DNA from: Cunninghamella blakesleeana
Taxonomy: Eukaryota; Mucoromycota; Mucoromycetes; Mucorales; Cunninghamellaceae
DNA: 64,000 bases
Reading direction: 5' to 3'
NCBI GenBank assembly: GCA_017871115.1
Contig: JAFCIZ010000006.1
Coordinates: 868,001-932,000, forward strand
This document shows positions 12,027 to 24,174 of this stretch, piece by piece. Within the stretch, counting starts at the first letter, position 1, and each line of letters starts with the position of its first letter. The notes beneath the pieces are model-generated. The model did not search any database and had not been told where the DNA came from. It worked only from the letters and a program-made list of their open reading frames with translations. A program made the position numbers and the translations under genes.

Positions 12027-14676
12027 ATGGATATACCAAATCCTACTAAAGAATTTCAAAAATATCAAGCCTCTTTATATAAAGCCATTGCATCAGCTAC
12101 CAATGCAGCAAATGCCATTCCAACAGAAGATTTGGGCTTTTACCGCTCTTTAGATCATTTATTTGCTAGAGATCTTGACACTTCAGGTGAATCCATTTTA
12201 CATGTAGCTAATAAACTAACAACTTATTGTGCAAAAGATCTTGGCTCTTCTAAGCCCAATATAAACGATATTGAAGATGTAAACAATCAATTTGGTAGTG
12301 TTTTCGAAGTGATTGATGGTTTGTTTGAACGAGTGGTACGTAAATTAGTATTATTATATAATAGGACCAACCCAAAAAAAACACTACCTATATTTTTTTT
12401 TTATTAAATTATTATCTTTATATTTATTACCATTTATATTATTATTATTACTACTGTTTATATACTATTATAGGATAATTGTTTAGATGAAATGGCCGGA
12501 CGCGATGCTAGTGCGGATGTGAATAATATAGTCAAAAAGAATAAAGCAGAAGTAACACAAATCTCCACCACCAATCGATACGGTGAAAAATCCAACATTA
12601 AATTATTACATGCCAACAATATTGCAAGACCTCAATTAAAATTCAAAGATAGAATTGATAATTCCTCCACTGTTCCGTTTGAACGTAAAATTAAAATTAA
12701 ACCTCATGCCAAAATACCTTTAGAAAAACAAGAACCAATGTCTGATAGTTTTGCCATCACTGGAATCCCACCACCTATGCCACATCCTTATGCATATGAA
12801 ATTGAAAATATCTCTTACCCTGATCATTTATTCCAATCCAGGGAACCTATTCTATATACGCCTATTGACGAATCTGAAGCAAAATGGATCGATACTGAAT
12901 CAGATTTTGACGCTATGATGGATGATATTAAAGGAGCTCAAGAGTTAGCTATCGATTTGGAACATCACGATTATCGTAGTTTTCAAGGTTTTACTTGTTT
13001 ATTACAATTAAGTACTCGTTCTCAAGATTATATTGTTGATACTTTGGAATTAAGACATTATTTATGGAAATTAAATGAATATTTTGCTGATCCTAATATA
13101 GTCAAGGTAATAAAAGAAGACAAAATGAAGGGGAAAAAAAATAGAATAGAAAAAAATAATAATGAAAAGATTTATATTAATAATCATTTTTATTTAAAAT
13201 TAGCTATTCCATGGTGCTAAAAGTGATATCAATTGGCTACAACGTGATTTTGGTTTATATGTAGTCAATATGTTTGATACTTATGATGCTTCTCATGTAT
13301 TAGGTAATGTGTATAATTATTTATATTTTGTATTACTTATTTATTAAATAGAAACGTGAGCTATAATAGTAGCAATATTAATCATATATTTTTACTATTA
13401 ATATTATAAAAATAGATTTTCCCCATCATGGCCTTGCTTATTTATTAAAAAAATACTGTAATGTGGATGCTGATAAAAAATATCAGTTGGCAGATTGGAG
13501 AATTAGGTAAGTTGAAAAGAAGAAAATATAAAATATAGAATATAAAGGGAAATTAATAGATAGGTATTTATTTAAATATTCTGTTTTTATTTTTATATAT
13601 TTATATTATATAATAATAGACCATTACCTGAAGAGATGATAAAATATGCAAGAGCTGATACTCATTATCTACTTTATATATACGATTGTTTACGAGAAGA
13701 ATTACTGGCAGGATCCATTAATAATGAAAATTTATTACGTTCCGTTTTACAAAGATCAGCATTAACAAGTTCCATTGTATATGAAAAAGAAGCCTATGAT
13801 GCAGAAAATGGATCAGGATCACAAGGATGGTACAATTTATTAGTAAAATGGAAACACCCTATGACACAACAACAATTAGCTGTTTTTAAAGCATTACATC
13901 ACTGGCGGGATACAATTGCTAGACAAGAAGATGAGTCCATAAGATATATTTTACCCAATCATATGCTTTTTGCTTTAATAGAACGTATGCCTATTGATTC
14001 TGCTGGTGTAATAGGATGTTGTAACCCTTCTCCTCCAAGTATTAAAAAAAATGCTCAAATGGTTGCAATGTTGATTCAGCGTACTAAAATGGAAGCCATC
14101 ATGTTGGAAAAAGATAAAGAAAAACAACCTACTTTAGCTGCCATGGCTGGCGTTGTCAGTACATCACCATCAATGGTGACAACTACCCATAATCAACAGT
14201 CAAAGAGAAATAGTAAGAGTATCAATGTAAAAGAAGAGGTAGATCCATCCACTTTTGATTTAGAAAAAGTATATCAACAACGTCAACAGTTGGTTAAACA
14301 TTATGCAACACCTAAATCTATTTTATTTGGTGGAGAAAAGGAAAATAAACATAAGGAAAATAAAGAAGACAAGGATGCTCAAGCAATTGCTAACCATATC
14401 CGAGCCACACTTACCATTGCACTTCCATTTTATGATTTAAAAATCAAGGCTATTCATGATCAAGCTAGTTTACAAAAAGAACAAGATAAAGCTTTAAAGC
14501 AAGAAAATCAAACCAATACAACAAATAACAATAATGATAATGATAATAATAATAATGAGCATATTTATACACAGCAAGATAATAGAGAAACTAAAAAACG
14601 TAAATCAAATGAAAAAGATATTATAACAGTTGGTCAATTTGGTCGAAAAAATGGAAAGAAAAAGAGTAAAAAATAA
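12027..14676 (+). CDS. RRP6: exosome-associated 3'-5' exoribonuclease RRP6/EXOSC10, 5 exons
   Basis: This is the nuclear exosome's DEDD-type exoribonuclease, trimming rRNA and snoRNA 3' ends and degrading aberrant transcripts. Exons 12027-12335, 12474-13106, 13204-13303, 13416-13506 and 13620-14676 encode 729 residues. The order is an N-terminal PMC2NT-type helical region that binds Rrp47/C1D (about 1-105), then a DEDDy catalytic domain with [10 protein letters not shown] (Asp, Glu), [18 protein letters not shown] (Asp) and [14 protein letters not shown] (Asp, Tyr). An HRDC domain ([29 protein letters not shown]) follows. The tail is Lys-rich with an Asn tract and a basic end, a likely nuclear signal. 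It is followed 363 bp later by another DEDD nuclease on the same strand. Confidence 0.97.
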
Positions 14677-15039
14677 AATATATTAGTATAAAATAAATAA
14701 ACTCAACAAAATATATACATATATAGTAACAATAATAGTAATAATAATAAAAATAAAAAAACATCGATCATATAAATGCATAGCTAGTAGTCATTGTATA
14801 AATGTAATATAAATATCATACTTTATCATTGAAATTAAAAAAATTTATTATAGCAATAAAAATCACTGAACAGCGGAGTTCAAGCCATATTTCTTTGTCT
14901 TATTTATTTTTCAATTTTTCTGAATATCTTTTATTTCTCTTTCCTTCTCCTTTTTTTCATTTATTTAATAAAAATAAACTATTATAATAATAATAATAGT
15001 AGTAGTAATAGTATTAATAAAATAATAACGGTACAAGCT
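14677..15039. other. tandem spacer between two exonuclease genes
   Basis: This spacer holds the RRP6 3' UTR and the promoter of the next gene. It is AT-rich with an (ATA/GTA)-type trinucleotide patch near 14981-15020. No additional gene was seen. Confidence 0.6.
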
Positions 15040-16329
15040 ATGTTATACACTCTTAATGATACTGTAATTGATTGGCGCGAGCTACAAAAATACTGGATTG
15101 ATAACAATACCTCACATTTATCAACTGGAGCTTTTCAAAAATATTTCCACCCAGACGAGTTTTTTGCTGTTGAAAGGCCAGGCTATAAGCTTCCTTTATG
15201 TCATGGTAGAGTAGTTTAATTATTATTATTATTGTTACTATATGCTCATATATACTTACATATATAAATATATAAAAAATAATAATAACTAATAACTTAT
15301 TTATTTATATTTTACTATTTACTATTATTTACTATTTTTATATAAGGTATTCATAAAGAAAATGGATATAGTTCGTTACTTATTCAGCTGAATCATGTGG
15401 AATGTCTTGGTATGAATATATATAATGATCTTCGAATGAATCAACCACCTTCTATACCAAACCATTTGTATCAAGCCACTAACCAATTTGATATCAAAGT
15501 GTCGATTATGTATAATAAAATGGCATATAATAAATTAGTTCGAAAGGTGAAATCAGCTAATAAACGATTAAATAAGTCTTTGAAAGCACAACAAAATTAT
15601 CAAAGTGCCAAAGATTATGTCAAAGAAAAGAAATATGTATTTGTTAGTATTGATATTGAAGCTTATGAAATGAACCACTCAATCCTTTTGGAAATTGGAT
15701 GGACACTTTATGATAGTCGATACGATCGATTACAAGATCAGCATTATATGATGGATTCATATAAACATTTAACTAACGGAAGATATGTGGAAAATCAAAA
15801 ATTACAATTTCAATTCGGGAAATCGATTTGGTGTTCATTAAACCAAGCATTCCAAGAATTATACAAGGATTTAACTTGGGCAACACAAAGGGATGGTGGG
15901 TTTATTTTAGTAGGACATGGACTAACGAGCGATTTACAATATTTGCAAAAACAAAATTTTAAATGGCCATGTATTCAAGGTAAGGATATTGCTGGTAATG
16001 TGGTGTTGAAAGAAGATGGTGTACTTGATGTCAATGATAGTTCTTTGGTGGCTATTATCAACACAGATGAAATGTTTGGTTGCTATATTAATGATTTGCA
16101 TAATCCTCCTTCTCTTGGAAGGTGCCTTTATCACTTTGGTATTGATCATTCATTTTTGCATAATGCTGGTAAATTATATATATACGTGAGCATGTTAAAA
16201 AAAACAAGTTTTAATTTAACCGTTTAAATAATTATATTTATAAATATATCTATTTTTATTATTGCTATTGTATTAGGAAATGATGCTCACTATACAATGG
16301 AATTAATGTTGGCTCTCACAGATTCGTAG
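15040..16329 (+). CDS. Gfd2/QIP-like DEDDh exonuclease, 3 exons
   Basis: This predicted 346-residue protein carries the C-terminal exonuclease fold of the Gfd2/YDR514C family. That family includes yeast Gfd2 (mRNA export, cytosol) and is related to the Neurospora QIP exonuclease, which removes the passenger strand in RNA interference. Exons are 15040-15205, 15347-16168 and 16277-16329. A Lys-rich helical region (residues about 125-150) precedes the nuclease. Catalytic residues are visible: FVSIDIEAYE (Asp, Glu), GHGLTSDLQYL (Asp) and HNAGNDAHYTMEL (His, Asp). The third intron splits the HNAGNDA motif, which is why the last two acidic positions appear only after splicing. An N-terminal substrate-binding role is not evident. 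An RNA role is inferred from the family and the RRP6 neighbour. Confidence 0.85.
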
Positions 16330-16743
16330 AACTTTATTATTATATATATTTACAAAACAATTCATTATACCAACTGCATTTTATGAATTTTACCATTTTA
16401 TGTAAATAAGTATATTATTATTAACAATAATTCCCCTTCTCATTATTATAGTATCAAATGCACAACGTAACTATTATTTATTACTCTAATTCATTCTTAC
16501 CTAATATTTTCTTTCTTTCTTTTTTTTTTTACCCTTATTCTATTTATATTAATTGTAATAAAAAATTTAAAAAAGGGAGACAGAAATATAGATTTATTAA
16601 CAAATGTCAAATGATTAAGAGTGTTTTTTTTTAAGAGGAAAAATAACCAATCTGGATGAACAAAGTATAATGAGAGAAGGGAAGAAGAAAATAAAAAATA
16701 TATAAAGAGGATAAAAAAGAATGGATGATCATTTTTTTATTTT
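16330..16743. other. convergent spacer
   Basis: This 3' sequence lies between the exonuclease gene and eL34. It contains T-rich and A-rich runs and no recognisable gene or structured RNA. Confidence 0.6.
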
Positions 16744-17358
16744 TTATTTCTTGGCTTCTTGAGCTTTAAGGACACGCTTAACAATCTTTTGTTCTTCAAT
16801 TAAGAAAGCACGTAAGATACGGTTACGAACACATTGACCGCAACGAGAACCACCATAGGCACGGGCAACAGTCTTTTGAGTTTTACTGATGTTAGCAAAT
16901 TCGCGAGCACGGAGAGCCTTGATCTGCATGTTTATATATATTAATTAAATTAAAAAAAAATGAAAAGGAAGGAAAAAAAAAGATAGAGTTTAATATATGT
17001 ATATGATGTTAATATATCTAGCTATTCATGCATAAATAATCTTCAAACTTACACCAAGTAAAGTGTTACCACAGTCACCACAACGAGGACCCTTGACAGG
17101 CTTCTTTTGGTATTGGTAGACGAGTTTGGCACCTATAAAACATTAATAACATTATTATTTTAGTATTAGTTGTGTCATATCAACAGAGATTAATAATTGT
17201 AAATATGTGTATATTAAAAAACATATGCTGATAAATAAAATAAACTATTCATTTTTTTTATTTCTATTTTGAGCTTTACCGGGAGTCTTCACAATCTTTA
17301 CACGGTTGGAACGAGTGTTGTAAGAAAGACGACGTCTATAAGTTACTCTTTGAACCAT
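16744..17358 (-). CDS. RPL34: 60S ribosomal protein eL34, 3 exons
   Basis: This is a cytosolic large-subunit ribosomal protein of 112 residues. Exons 17358-17280, 17132-17053 and 16923-16744 are in frame. The N terminus [19 protein letters not shown] is diagnostic. Two CXXC pairs (PRCGDCG and SRCGQCV) form the zinc-ribbon site, and the tail is Lys-rich ([13 protein letters not shown]). Codon choice is more GC-rich at third positions than in the neighbouring genes, as expected for a highly expressed gene. It is divergent from the mitochondrial RbfA gene across 577 bp that contain repeated TATAAAATCCAT and ATCCATCCATTT elements. Confidence 0.98.
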
Positions 17359-17935
17359 TGCTGATACTACAGATTTTTATAAGTATATATAGAATTTACG
17401 AATAATAATAATGAGCAAAAATTTTCGATTAAATATAACATATTTCGTTATTTTATTCCAATAATATCAATCCACTATTTTATTTTTATTTTTTAAAACG
17501 AATTTCAACTGCCATCTTTTATAAATATATATGATTGCTGTTTATAAAATCCATGTAATTTCGATATTTAAAAATGATATATAAAATCCATCCATCCATT
17601 TTTCAAAAATATGATCCATCTATTATTCTATTTTTTTATTTTCGATCGTTTATCCATCCATTTCGTATTTTTTCATTCTATTTCTTGTTGCCATTATTTT
17701 AATATAACGTTTCAATATATCCAGTTAGTGTACCTACCTCAAAAATTAAAAAAAAGGAGGGAGAAAAAAAAATCAGAAAGCGTCAAAGGGTATATTATTA
17801 AAATGAATCCAATCGACGCCGGACAAAAAAACTCCGAACTTTTTCAAAAAAATTATAATTTTTTTAAACACCATAGCTTTTCTCTACCTTTTCTTTTTTT
17901 TTGAATCAATAATAATAATAATAATAAAAATAAGT
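17359..17935. promoter_or_regulatory. divergent promoter region of eL34 and mitochondrial RbfA
   Basis: The spacer carries a direct repeat of TATAAAATCCAT (17543-17554 and 17580-17591), plus two copies of ATCCATCCATTT (about 17590-17601 and 17652-17663). Recurrent identical 12-mers in one spacer suggest promoter elements. Which gene they serve is unknown. Confidence 0.35.
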
Positions 17936-18787
17936 ATGTCATTATTACTAAAAAGATCTATTTCAACCAGCTGTAGAGTTTTATCTTCATCATCAACAGA
18001 AATAAAAGAATCAATAACAAAAAAAGTAATTAAATCCAATAATCGAAAACCAAATTTGGATAAAGTACAAGACGTTTTGATTCCAGGGCAATACTTAAGG
18101 TATTTTAAACCTGCCAAAACAAGAAACACAGATCAACGAGGATCAACGAATACAAATAAAGTATTACTTATCATTCATTTTTTTTAAAAAAAAATAATTA
18201 AGAAAATCCTTATTTAATAGCTATTAATTTTAATTATTATTAATATTATTATAGATTTTAAATGTATATACAGAGTCAGCAAGAACTTTAAAAGGACATG
18301 AATTTGATAATACACCAACTATTGCACAAGAACGATTAGCTCAATGTATACATCGTGCCTTATCAACTGTTTATTCTATAGAAGTATTACCATCACCTCT
18401 TATTACCTTAAGTCATATAAGTATACGTCAAGTAAAAGCCTCTCGTAATTTGAAAAAATGTTTTATCTTTTATGAGCCGACTTCTACTAACAAAGCAACA
18501 AGGGTAATATAAATATGTATAAATATATATATATATATAATATCTTTATTAATAAAAGATATTAATTATAATAATCAATAATATTAATAATCAATATTTA
18601 TATATTTCTGTAGGGAAAAGTACATAGAGCCTTATTACAATATAAACCTTTATTAACAACTCATATCAAAAACCACTCACAATTAAGGAAACCACCATCC
18701 ATTCAATTTATATCTGATACGGAATCAAAAGAACTTGATGCTATATTTGAAAAATTAGAAATTCAATTAAAAGATAGCAATGAGTAA
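17936..18787 (+). CDS. RBFA: mitochondrial ribosome-binding factor A (RbfA family), 3 exons
   Basis: RbfA is a KH-fold assembly factor for the small ribosomal subunit; the fungal form works in mitochondria. Exons 17936-18160, 18255-18503 and 18614-18787 encode 215 residues. The N terminus LLLKRSISTSCRVLSSSST looks like a mitochondrial presequence (Arg/Ser-rich, no acids). The core shows the family pattern: TIAQERLAQCIHRALSTVYS, then SHISIRQVKASRNLKKCFIFY, and the C-terminal KPPSIQFISD ending in a strand with an acidic residue, as in the bacterial LRF..D. Homology is distant but the order of elements fits. It is divergent from eL34. Confidence 0.8.
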
Positions 18788-19025
18788 TATATATTTATAT
18801 TTATTCCTTCATCTCAACAATAGACTATTAAAAAAGTTAAACCTGTAAAAAACAATAAAAAAATTGGACAGCAATGTTTGTTTGTTATTAAATTCATCAA
18901 ATTTTTATAATGAATGGAATATTATGAAGATATAATCAATAATTGGATATTAAAATATTAAAAAAAAATCTATAATTAAATATTAAAATAATAAAAAAAA
19001 CTATGGGATATTATATTATAAAATT
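18788..19025. other. short convergent spacer
   Basis: These 238 bp of AT-rich 3' sequence separate the RbfA and aspartic protease stops. Nothing was recognised. Confidence 0.6.
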
Positions 19026-20339
19026 TTATGCTGACAGCTTTGGATCCTTGTTCGCCACAGCAAAACCTATTCGTTTATTACCATAATCAAATACCTACAA
19101 ATAAATAAACAAAATGAAGTAATCAATTTAACTATAAGATAAGATTATAAATTAGCTATTCAATAAACTTACAGTATAAAAATGCTTCATAAACGTATCA
19201 CCTAATATCCAAGTATTCTCTTCATTATCTAACTTTTGGCCAGAAATACCAGATATACACATGGGATTAGCAGGATTTAAAGGACTCAAAATATAAGCAC
19301 TTGGAGGTAAAGATAATATTTGTGGAGGAGATGCTGTATTGTTAGTCGTAGTATTACCAGTACCAATATTATTCAAAGTCAACTCTAAAGCAGGCAATTG
19401 ATTAACATTTTGGCAAGGTACCGACCAAGTAGAATCACCATTATTAATAGCACCAGGTATATTACCATGAATAGCTTGCGCATCTTCTGGTGTTACAATC
19501 ATTAAAGTAGTTCCACTATCTACAATAGCACGACGAGATGACGATGACAATGTATTGTTTGTAAATGTGACATTTCCTAATTTGACTTGGTTAATATGAA
19601 CCATCCAATAATGATCATCCATTGAAGGTGTATATATCATTGGTCCACTGAATCGTGTGGGATCAAGACCACCGAAGTCAATTTCCCCACCTTGGGTTTG
19701 AATATACATGGCAAATAAAGGTTGATCAAGGTATTTTTTTTCCATCATGGTATAAAAAGGAGGTGCATGAGTAGATCGAGCTAAAGGTGCTAAACCAAGT
19801 CCAAAGATTCCATCAAACGGTAAATTAGAAAATTCATGCGATAACGACGTAGCTTCACCAATTATTTGGTCGGTTAATTTGATACCTCCAATAGTCATGG
19901 TTTCACGGTTTAATAATGCTTCAATTTGACCTGTTCCATAACGTATTTCCATTATTCCATCTTCATTGACTTGTCTTTTTTTTATCTTTATTTTTTCTGA
20001 TGGGTTATAATTACTAACAATACTATTCATCTCTATATTATTACTATTATCCACTTCTTCAATTTCAACTTCAACATCTTCAGCAACACTACTATCATCA
20101 TCATTAGTATTACTATTATTATTGTTCATATCGACTATATAAGGTCGGTTTGTAGTGGATTGTTTGGATATATATTGTTTATGATGTTTACAATCTTCAG
20201 TATTACATTTGGATGAAACGACCCATACATCAGAGCTACCGGTGTCAAAGACAACATTAAATTTTTGTGCTGGTTCTCCAATGGCGATCTCCCCAAAATA
20301 TCCTTTTTTTTAAAAAAATTAAAAAACAAAAATTAATCA

Positions 20340-20371
<32 letters not shown>

Positions 20372-20583
20372 ATTATTATGTTTTATTCTAGCTATTTACC
20401 GCTCCCATGCTGATAACCTACTTGAGGTACTTTAGCAATAGCAAAAGATTGACCTAATGGTGATTCTTGTTTTTGAAGAGTAATTTTAAGCGGAGATGAC
20501 GCTTTGAATGTAGGATGGGCGTGCATGCATTCTAATATCATAATTATACTGATCGTTGTGGTTAATCTTATCCATCGAATCAT
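19026..20583 (-). CDS. secreted/vacuolar pepsin-type aspartic protease with acidic insertion, 3 exons
   Basis: This is an A1-family aspartic endopeptidase of 460 residues. Exons are 20583-20400, 20302-19173 and 19094-19026. A signal peptide is likely (MIRWIRLTTTISIIMILECMHA), followed by a short propeptide. The two catalytic motifs are FDTGSSDVW (Asp near 81) and VDSGTTLM (Asp near 323). The flap is RYGTGQ (Tyr near 183), and the end is ILGDTFMKHFYTVFDYGNKRIGFA. Between the first active-site loop and the flap lies an unusual insert of about 60 residues (roughly 112-175), rich in Asn, Asp and Glu and ending in a basic KIKIKKRQ stretch that might be processed. No GPI signal is seen at the C terminus. 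It could be secreted or vacuolar. Confidence 0.93.
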
Positions 20584-21890
20584 TATTTTTAAGGTTCTTG
20601 GTTTAAAAAAATTATAATATATATTTATTGAGTATGAATTTTATTTTTTGAAAATTTAAATAAAAAAAGAACCTGTTTTAATTACTTTTATAGATTTTTT
20701 ATAATTTTTTTTTTCTTTTTTCCAGAAAACTTTATATAAAGTATTTGTTATTTTCTATCATTTTCTTTTTATAATGAATATCATTTTATTTTTTTTTCTT
20801 AAAAAAAAAAGCAGTATTTTAGAAGGGCAAGCTGTTGTTTCCTGAATAAAAATAAAGTTTTTTCCGCTTCAATCATAAATGAGCCTCGTCGGTTCCTTAA
20901 AAAATAAGAAATAAAGACCAATTCGATCTATTGTTTATTATTTATATTTATTTTTTCAAAAATAAAAAAAATCATGTTTGTTTTTTTTTAAAAAAAAAAG
21001 AGCTTATGTACAAAATGTATGTTTATAAATCTGTGTAACTTTTTTTTTTTTTTTTTCAAAAAAACATCACATCTTGTTAAAGCATTATTACTATTTTACT
21101 ATACTAACAATTTATACTTTTATTTATTTATTTATTATTATTGAAACTCCATTTATAGACTTATATTATTTTTTTCAAAATGATTTATTTCAATTTTTTT
21201 TATAAAGTTTTAAAATATATATATATATAATAATAATTGCTACAATTAAAAAGGAAAAAAAAACTAAATAGTAAGTAGTAGTAGTAATAATAACAATAAT
21301 ACGTAGTAAGTAGTAGTAATAAGTAAAAGTAAGTAGTAATAATAGTAAAAAAAAAAAAAAGTAAATAAATAAATATGGAAGTAATTAATGTGTAAATAAA
21401 TAAATAAAGAGGTAAGTAAAAAAAGAAAAAAAAACTTCAATAAAAAGATATACACTACAATAAAAAGGTAATATAATAAAAAAAAATAGTAATAACAAGT
21501 GTACAAAAAAGTATATATGATGAAAAAAATGATATAAATTATTTTTTGATGAGATAAATAAAATAAAGCGTTTTAAAATTACGGGGGATGGGAAAAAAGA
21601 TAAGAGGTAGATTAAAAGGGTTTTGGATTTGAAAGATATACAAAAAAATGAAGAAAAAAATTTTTTTTCAATATAATTTGATATCCAAATGATAATGAGT
21701 AAAATTAATATAAAAAAAGGTATAAAATAAAAATCATCTAAAAAAAATAGGTTGTGTTGTGTGTTGAGAGTTTCCAATGCAAAAAAAAAAGAGTATTATA
21801 AATGTGATCTTGTATATATAAAAAAAATATCCTTGTGATATAGTTGAAACTTTTTTTTTCCCATTTGTTTGTTGAATCCTTTTTTTTTTT
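20584..21890. other. tandem spacer: protease promoter and GT2 3' region
   Basis: Reading the minus strand, this is the 3' side of the GT2 gene and the promoter side of the protease. It contains T/A palindromic runs (about 20790-20810 and 20980-21000), long poly(T) near 21040 and a degenerate GTA/ATA trinucleotide repeat (about 21270-21350). Long minus-strand open frames here (up to 130 codons) are Phe/Tyr/Leu low-complexity translations of A-rich DNA and are not called. Confidence 0.55.
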
Positions 21891-24174
21891 TTAAACACGA
21901 TCATCAGCTTCATCAAAGAATTTTTCGGCAACAATATATTGATCAGCTGGTTTATAAAGGCGTTTAATACAAGCAATGGTGGAAGGAATAGTCATAAACA
22001 ACCAAGCAGCAATAGGTAAAGAGATATAATCAAAGACATTTTTCCATGAACGGGTTTCAGTTTTAGATTTTCTATATAATTCACGATCTACAACACGATG
22101 TAAATGTTCGTAAATAGCCAAAGTACCAAACAAAGGGAAAGGTAAAAAGACGGTAATGATTTTAACAATGTTCCATAAAGTAGCGTAGAAGTCAGAAGTA
22201 AGAATAGGGTTATCATCGGGATTAACAATAGCAACCATAGAATGAGGAGGGAAAAGGATAAATTGCATTAATGGCACAGCAGCAAACATAAGCCAACCGG
22301 AAGTGACAGGGATCATGTGGGCTTCAAGGACCTTAAGACAGATTAATAATTTATCAAACCAAAAAGTAGGTGAGGCATACATAGCATTCTTTTCTTGGTG
22401 TAAAAGGCTTCCAACACTTTGTTTTCCATCTAAAGTTAATTGTTTAAATCCAGCAGCATTGCGTAAAGCATAAGAGACATCGGCAACACCATTATAATGA
22501 CGTTTAGCTTGAACGAAACGGGCATGCATGTTAGAGAGATAACCATTAGTTTGAACATTAGTTAAATTGATAGGAACAAAGATAGGTGCACAACGAGCTA
22601 ATCCATCGGTTTTAAAGAAACATTTCAACATCATGTGCATATCTTCACCAACGGAATCAGCATCGGTATCCCAATATCCTACACGTTCAGCAAGGACCAT
22701 GGATAAGGAATAAGTAGAACAAGGGAAGGCAATACCACGACTATTACTAAGATTAGACATGACCATAGCAGACCAAGTAATATCGGTCATTCTTACAGCG
22801 GCAGGGACATCAAAAGAATTTCTTGAGAAGAAAATAGGTGGAGCAAACAATAAAAAGTAAGGATCTTCAGCTTGAGTAAATGATTTTTCAACCTATGTAA
22901 TAAAAAAAAGAATGATAAGAATGGAATGGGATAGAATAGAATAGAATAGAATAAAAATCAATAAATCATCCCCATTGTTTAACTCTATAATATGTTTTTT
23001 TTTATATGTAATGACTTACTTCTTTAACATAAAGTTCAGGAATAGATGAATCAGAATCAGATACAGTTAAAATAACTCTTCTACGATCAACACCACGTTG
23101 AACCATTTCAGCACAACCAGTTCTAGCAGCCCAAGCAACATTGGAGCCTTTACCACGAGATTCACCAGGGATATCAGAAGGGTGAACGGTAACAATAAAA
23201 TGAAGAAAACTATCTTTAAAATAATTGGTAAGACTATCGGCTTTAGCTTGATGACCTACTTCAGAACCTTCCATAGCAAGAATGATGACATAATTAGTTT
23301 GAGCATTCCTATAATTTTTTTATAATTTAAATACCAAAAAAAGGAGAATCGATTTTTTTTAGTTAAAAAAAGAGGATTAAATTAGTTATCATATTTAGTA
23401 TAATATATGCTTAAAAAAAAATATAATGCTAAAAAAGAAGAAAAATTAAAAAAAAAACAATCAATCATGATTTTTTTTTTTTTAAAGCAGATGTATATAT
23501 ATATATATATATGTATAAAAAAAAGGGATAAAGAGGGGAAAGATGTATAAACAATATATATATACATAAAGAGAAATAATATATGTACAAATATATACAA
23601 CAAAATATTAAGGTATAGGAGATAATATGAAAACGGTATAATGATAATAATAATAAATATGATTTTACCTGTGATTTGCTAAGCGTTTAATTGTATCTCT
23701 TAATAAACCTTCGGGCTCAGCGTAATTAGGCACAATAAAAGCATGGATAAAGTGGCTATCTTCATAAAGTTTCAAGGATTGTTCCATTTCATTAAAACGT
23801 TCATCATCATCATCAGAGGAAGAAGTAGGATAGCGTTCACGAGTAGGTGTAGGTGAGGGAGAAGAAGGAGAAGAGGTTACGGTAGAGGAGGGAGTAGTAG
23901 TAGTAGTGGATGTGGTTGATGAATTATTGTTATTATTTTCATTATTACGTTGATTAATATTCCAGTTACGAATGGTCTTCTTCATATTACATGCCGTTAT
24001 CCAAAACTTGAAAACATGATTAATTTGTGTATATAAGAAACAAGTAAAGTAGATTAATAAAAACACAAGATAAAACCGTGGTATTAACAATGGTCCCAAA
24101 GGTAAAAGCAAAATAGATACAATAGCTGCCATAGGCGCTACAAGTTCAAAAGGATAATTTAAAAGTGAAGTCAT
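21891..24174 (-). CDS. membrane glycosyltransferase family 2 protein, chitin/hyaluronan synthase-like, 3 exons
   Basis: This predicted polytopic membrane glycosyltransferase has 598 residues. Exons are 24174-23669, 23308-23020 and 22892-21891. Two N-terminal membrane segments (VAPMAAIVSILLLPLGPLLI and FYLVFLLIYFTCFLY) precede a cytosolic Asn/Ser/Thr-rich linker. The GT2 domain follows: HAFIVPNYAEPEGLL, GSNVAWAARTG, the metal-binding TVSDSDSSIP, and VGEDMHMMLKCF with the general-base ED. QAKRHYNG sits where processive synthases carry QXXRW. Four or so C-terminal membrane helices follow. The architecture resembles chitin and hyaluronan synthases, but length and motifs do not match the classical chitin synthase classes. 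The product is unknown; a cell-wall or surface glycan is inferred. Confidence 0.85.

Noticed and set aside
21264..21777. Overlapping minus-strand frames of up to 130 codons
   Set aside because: They translate to Phe/Tyr/Leu/Ile runs from A-rich and GTA-repeat DNA downstream of the GT2 stop, with no domain or splice logic.
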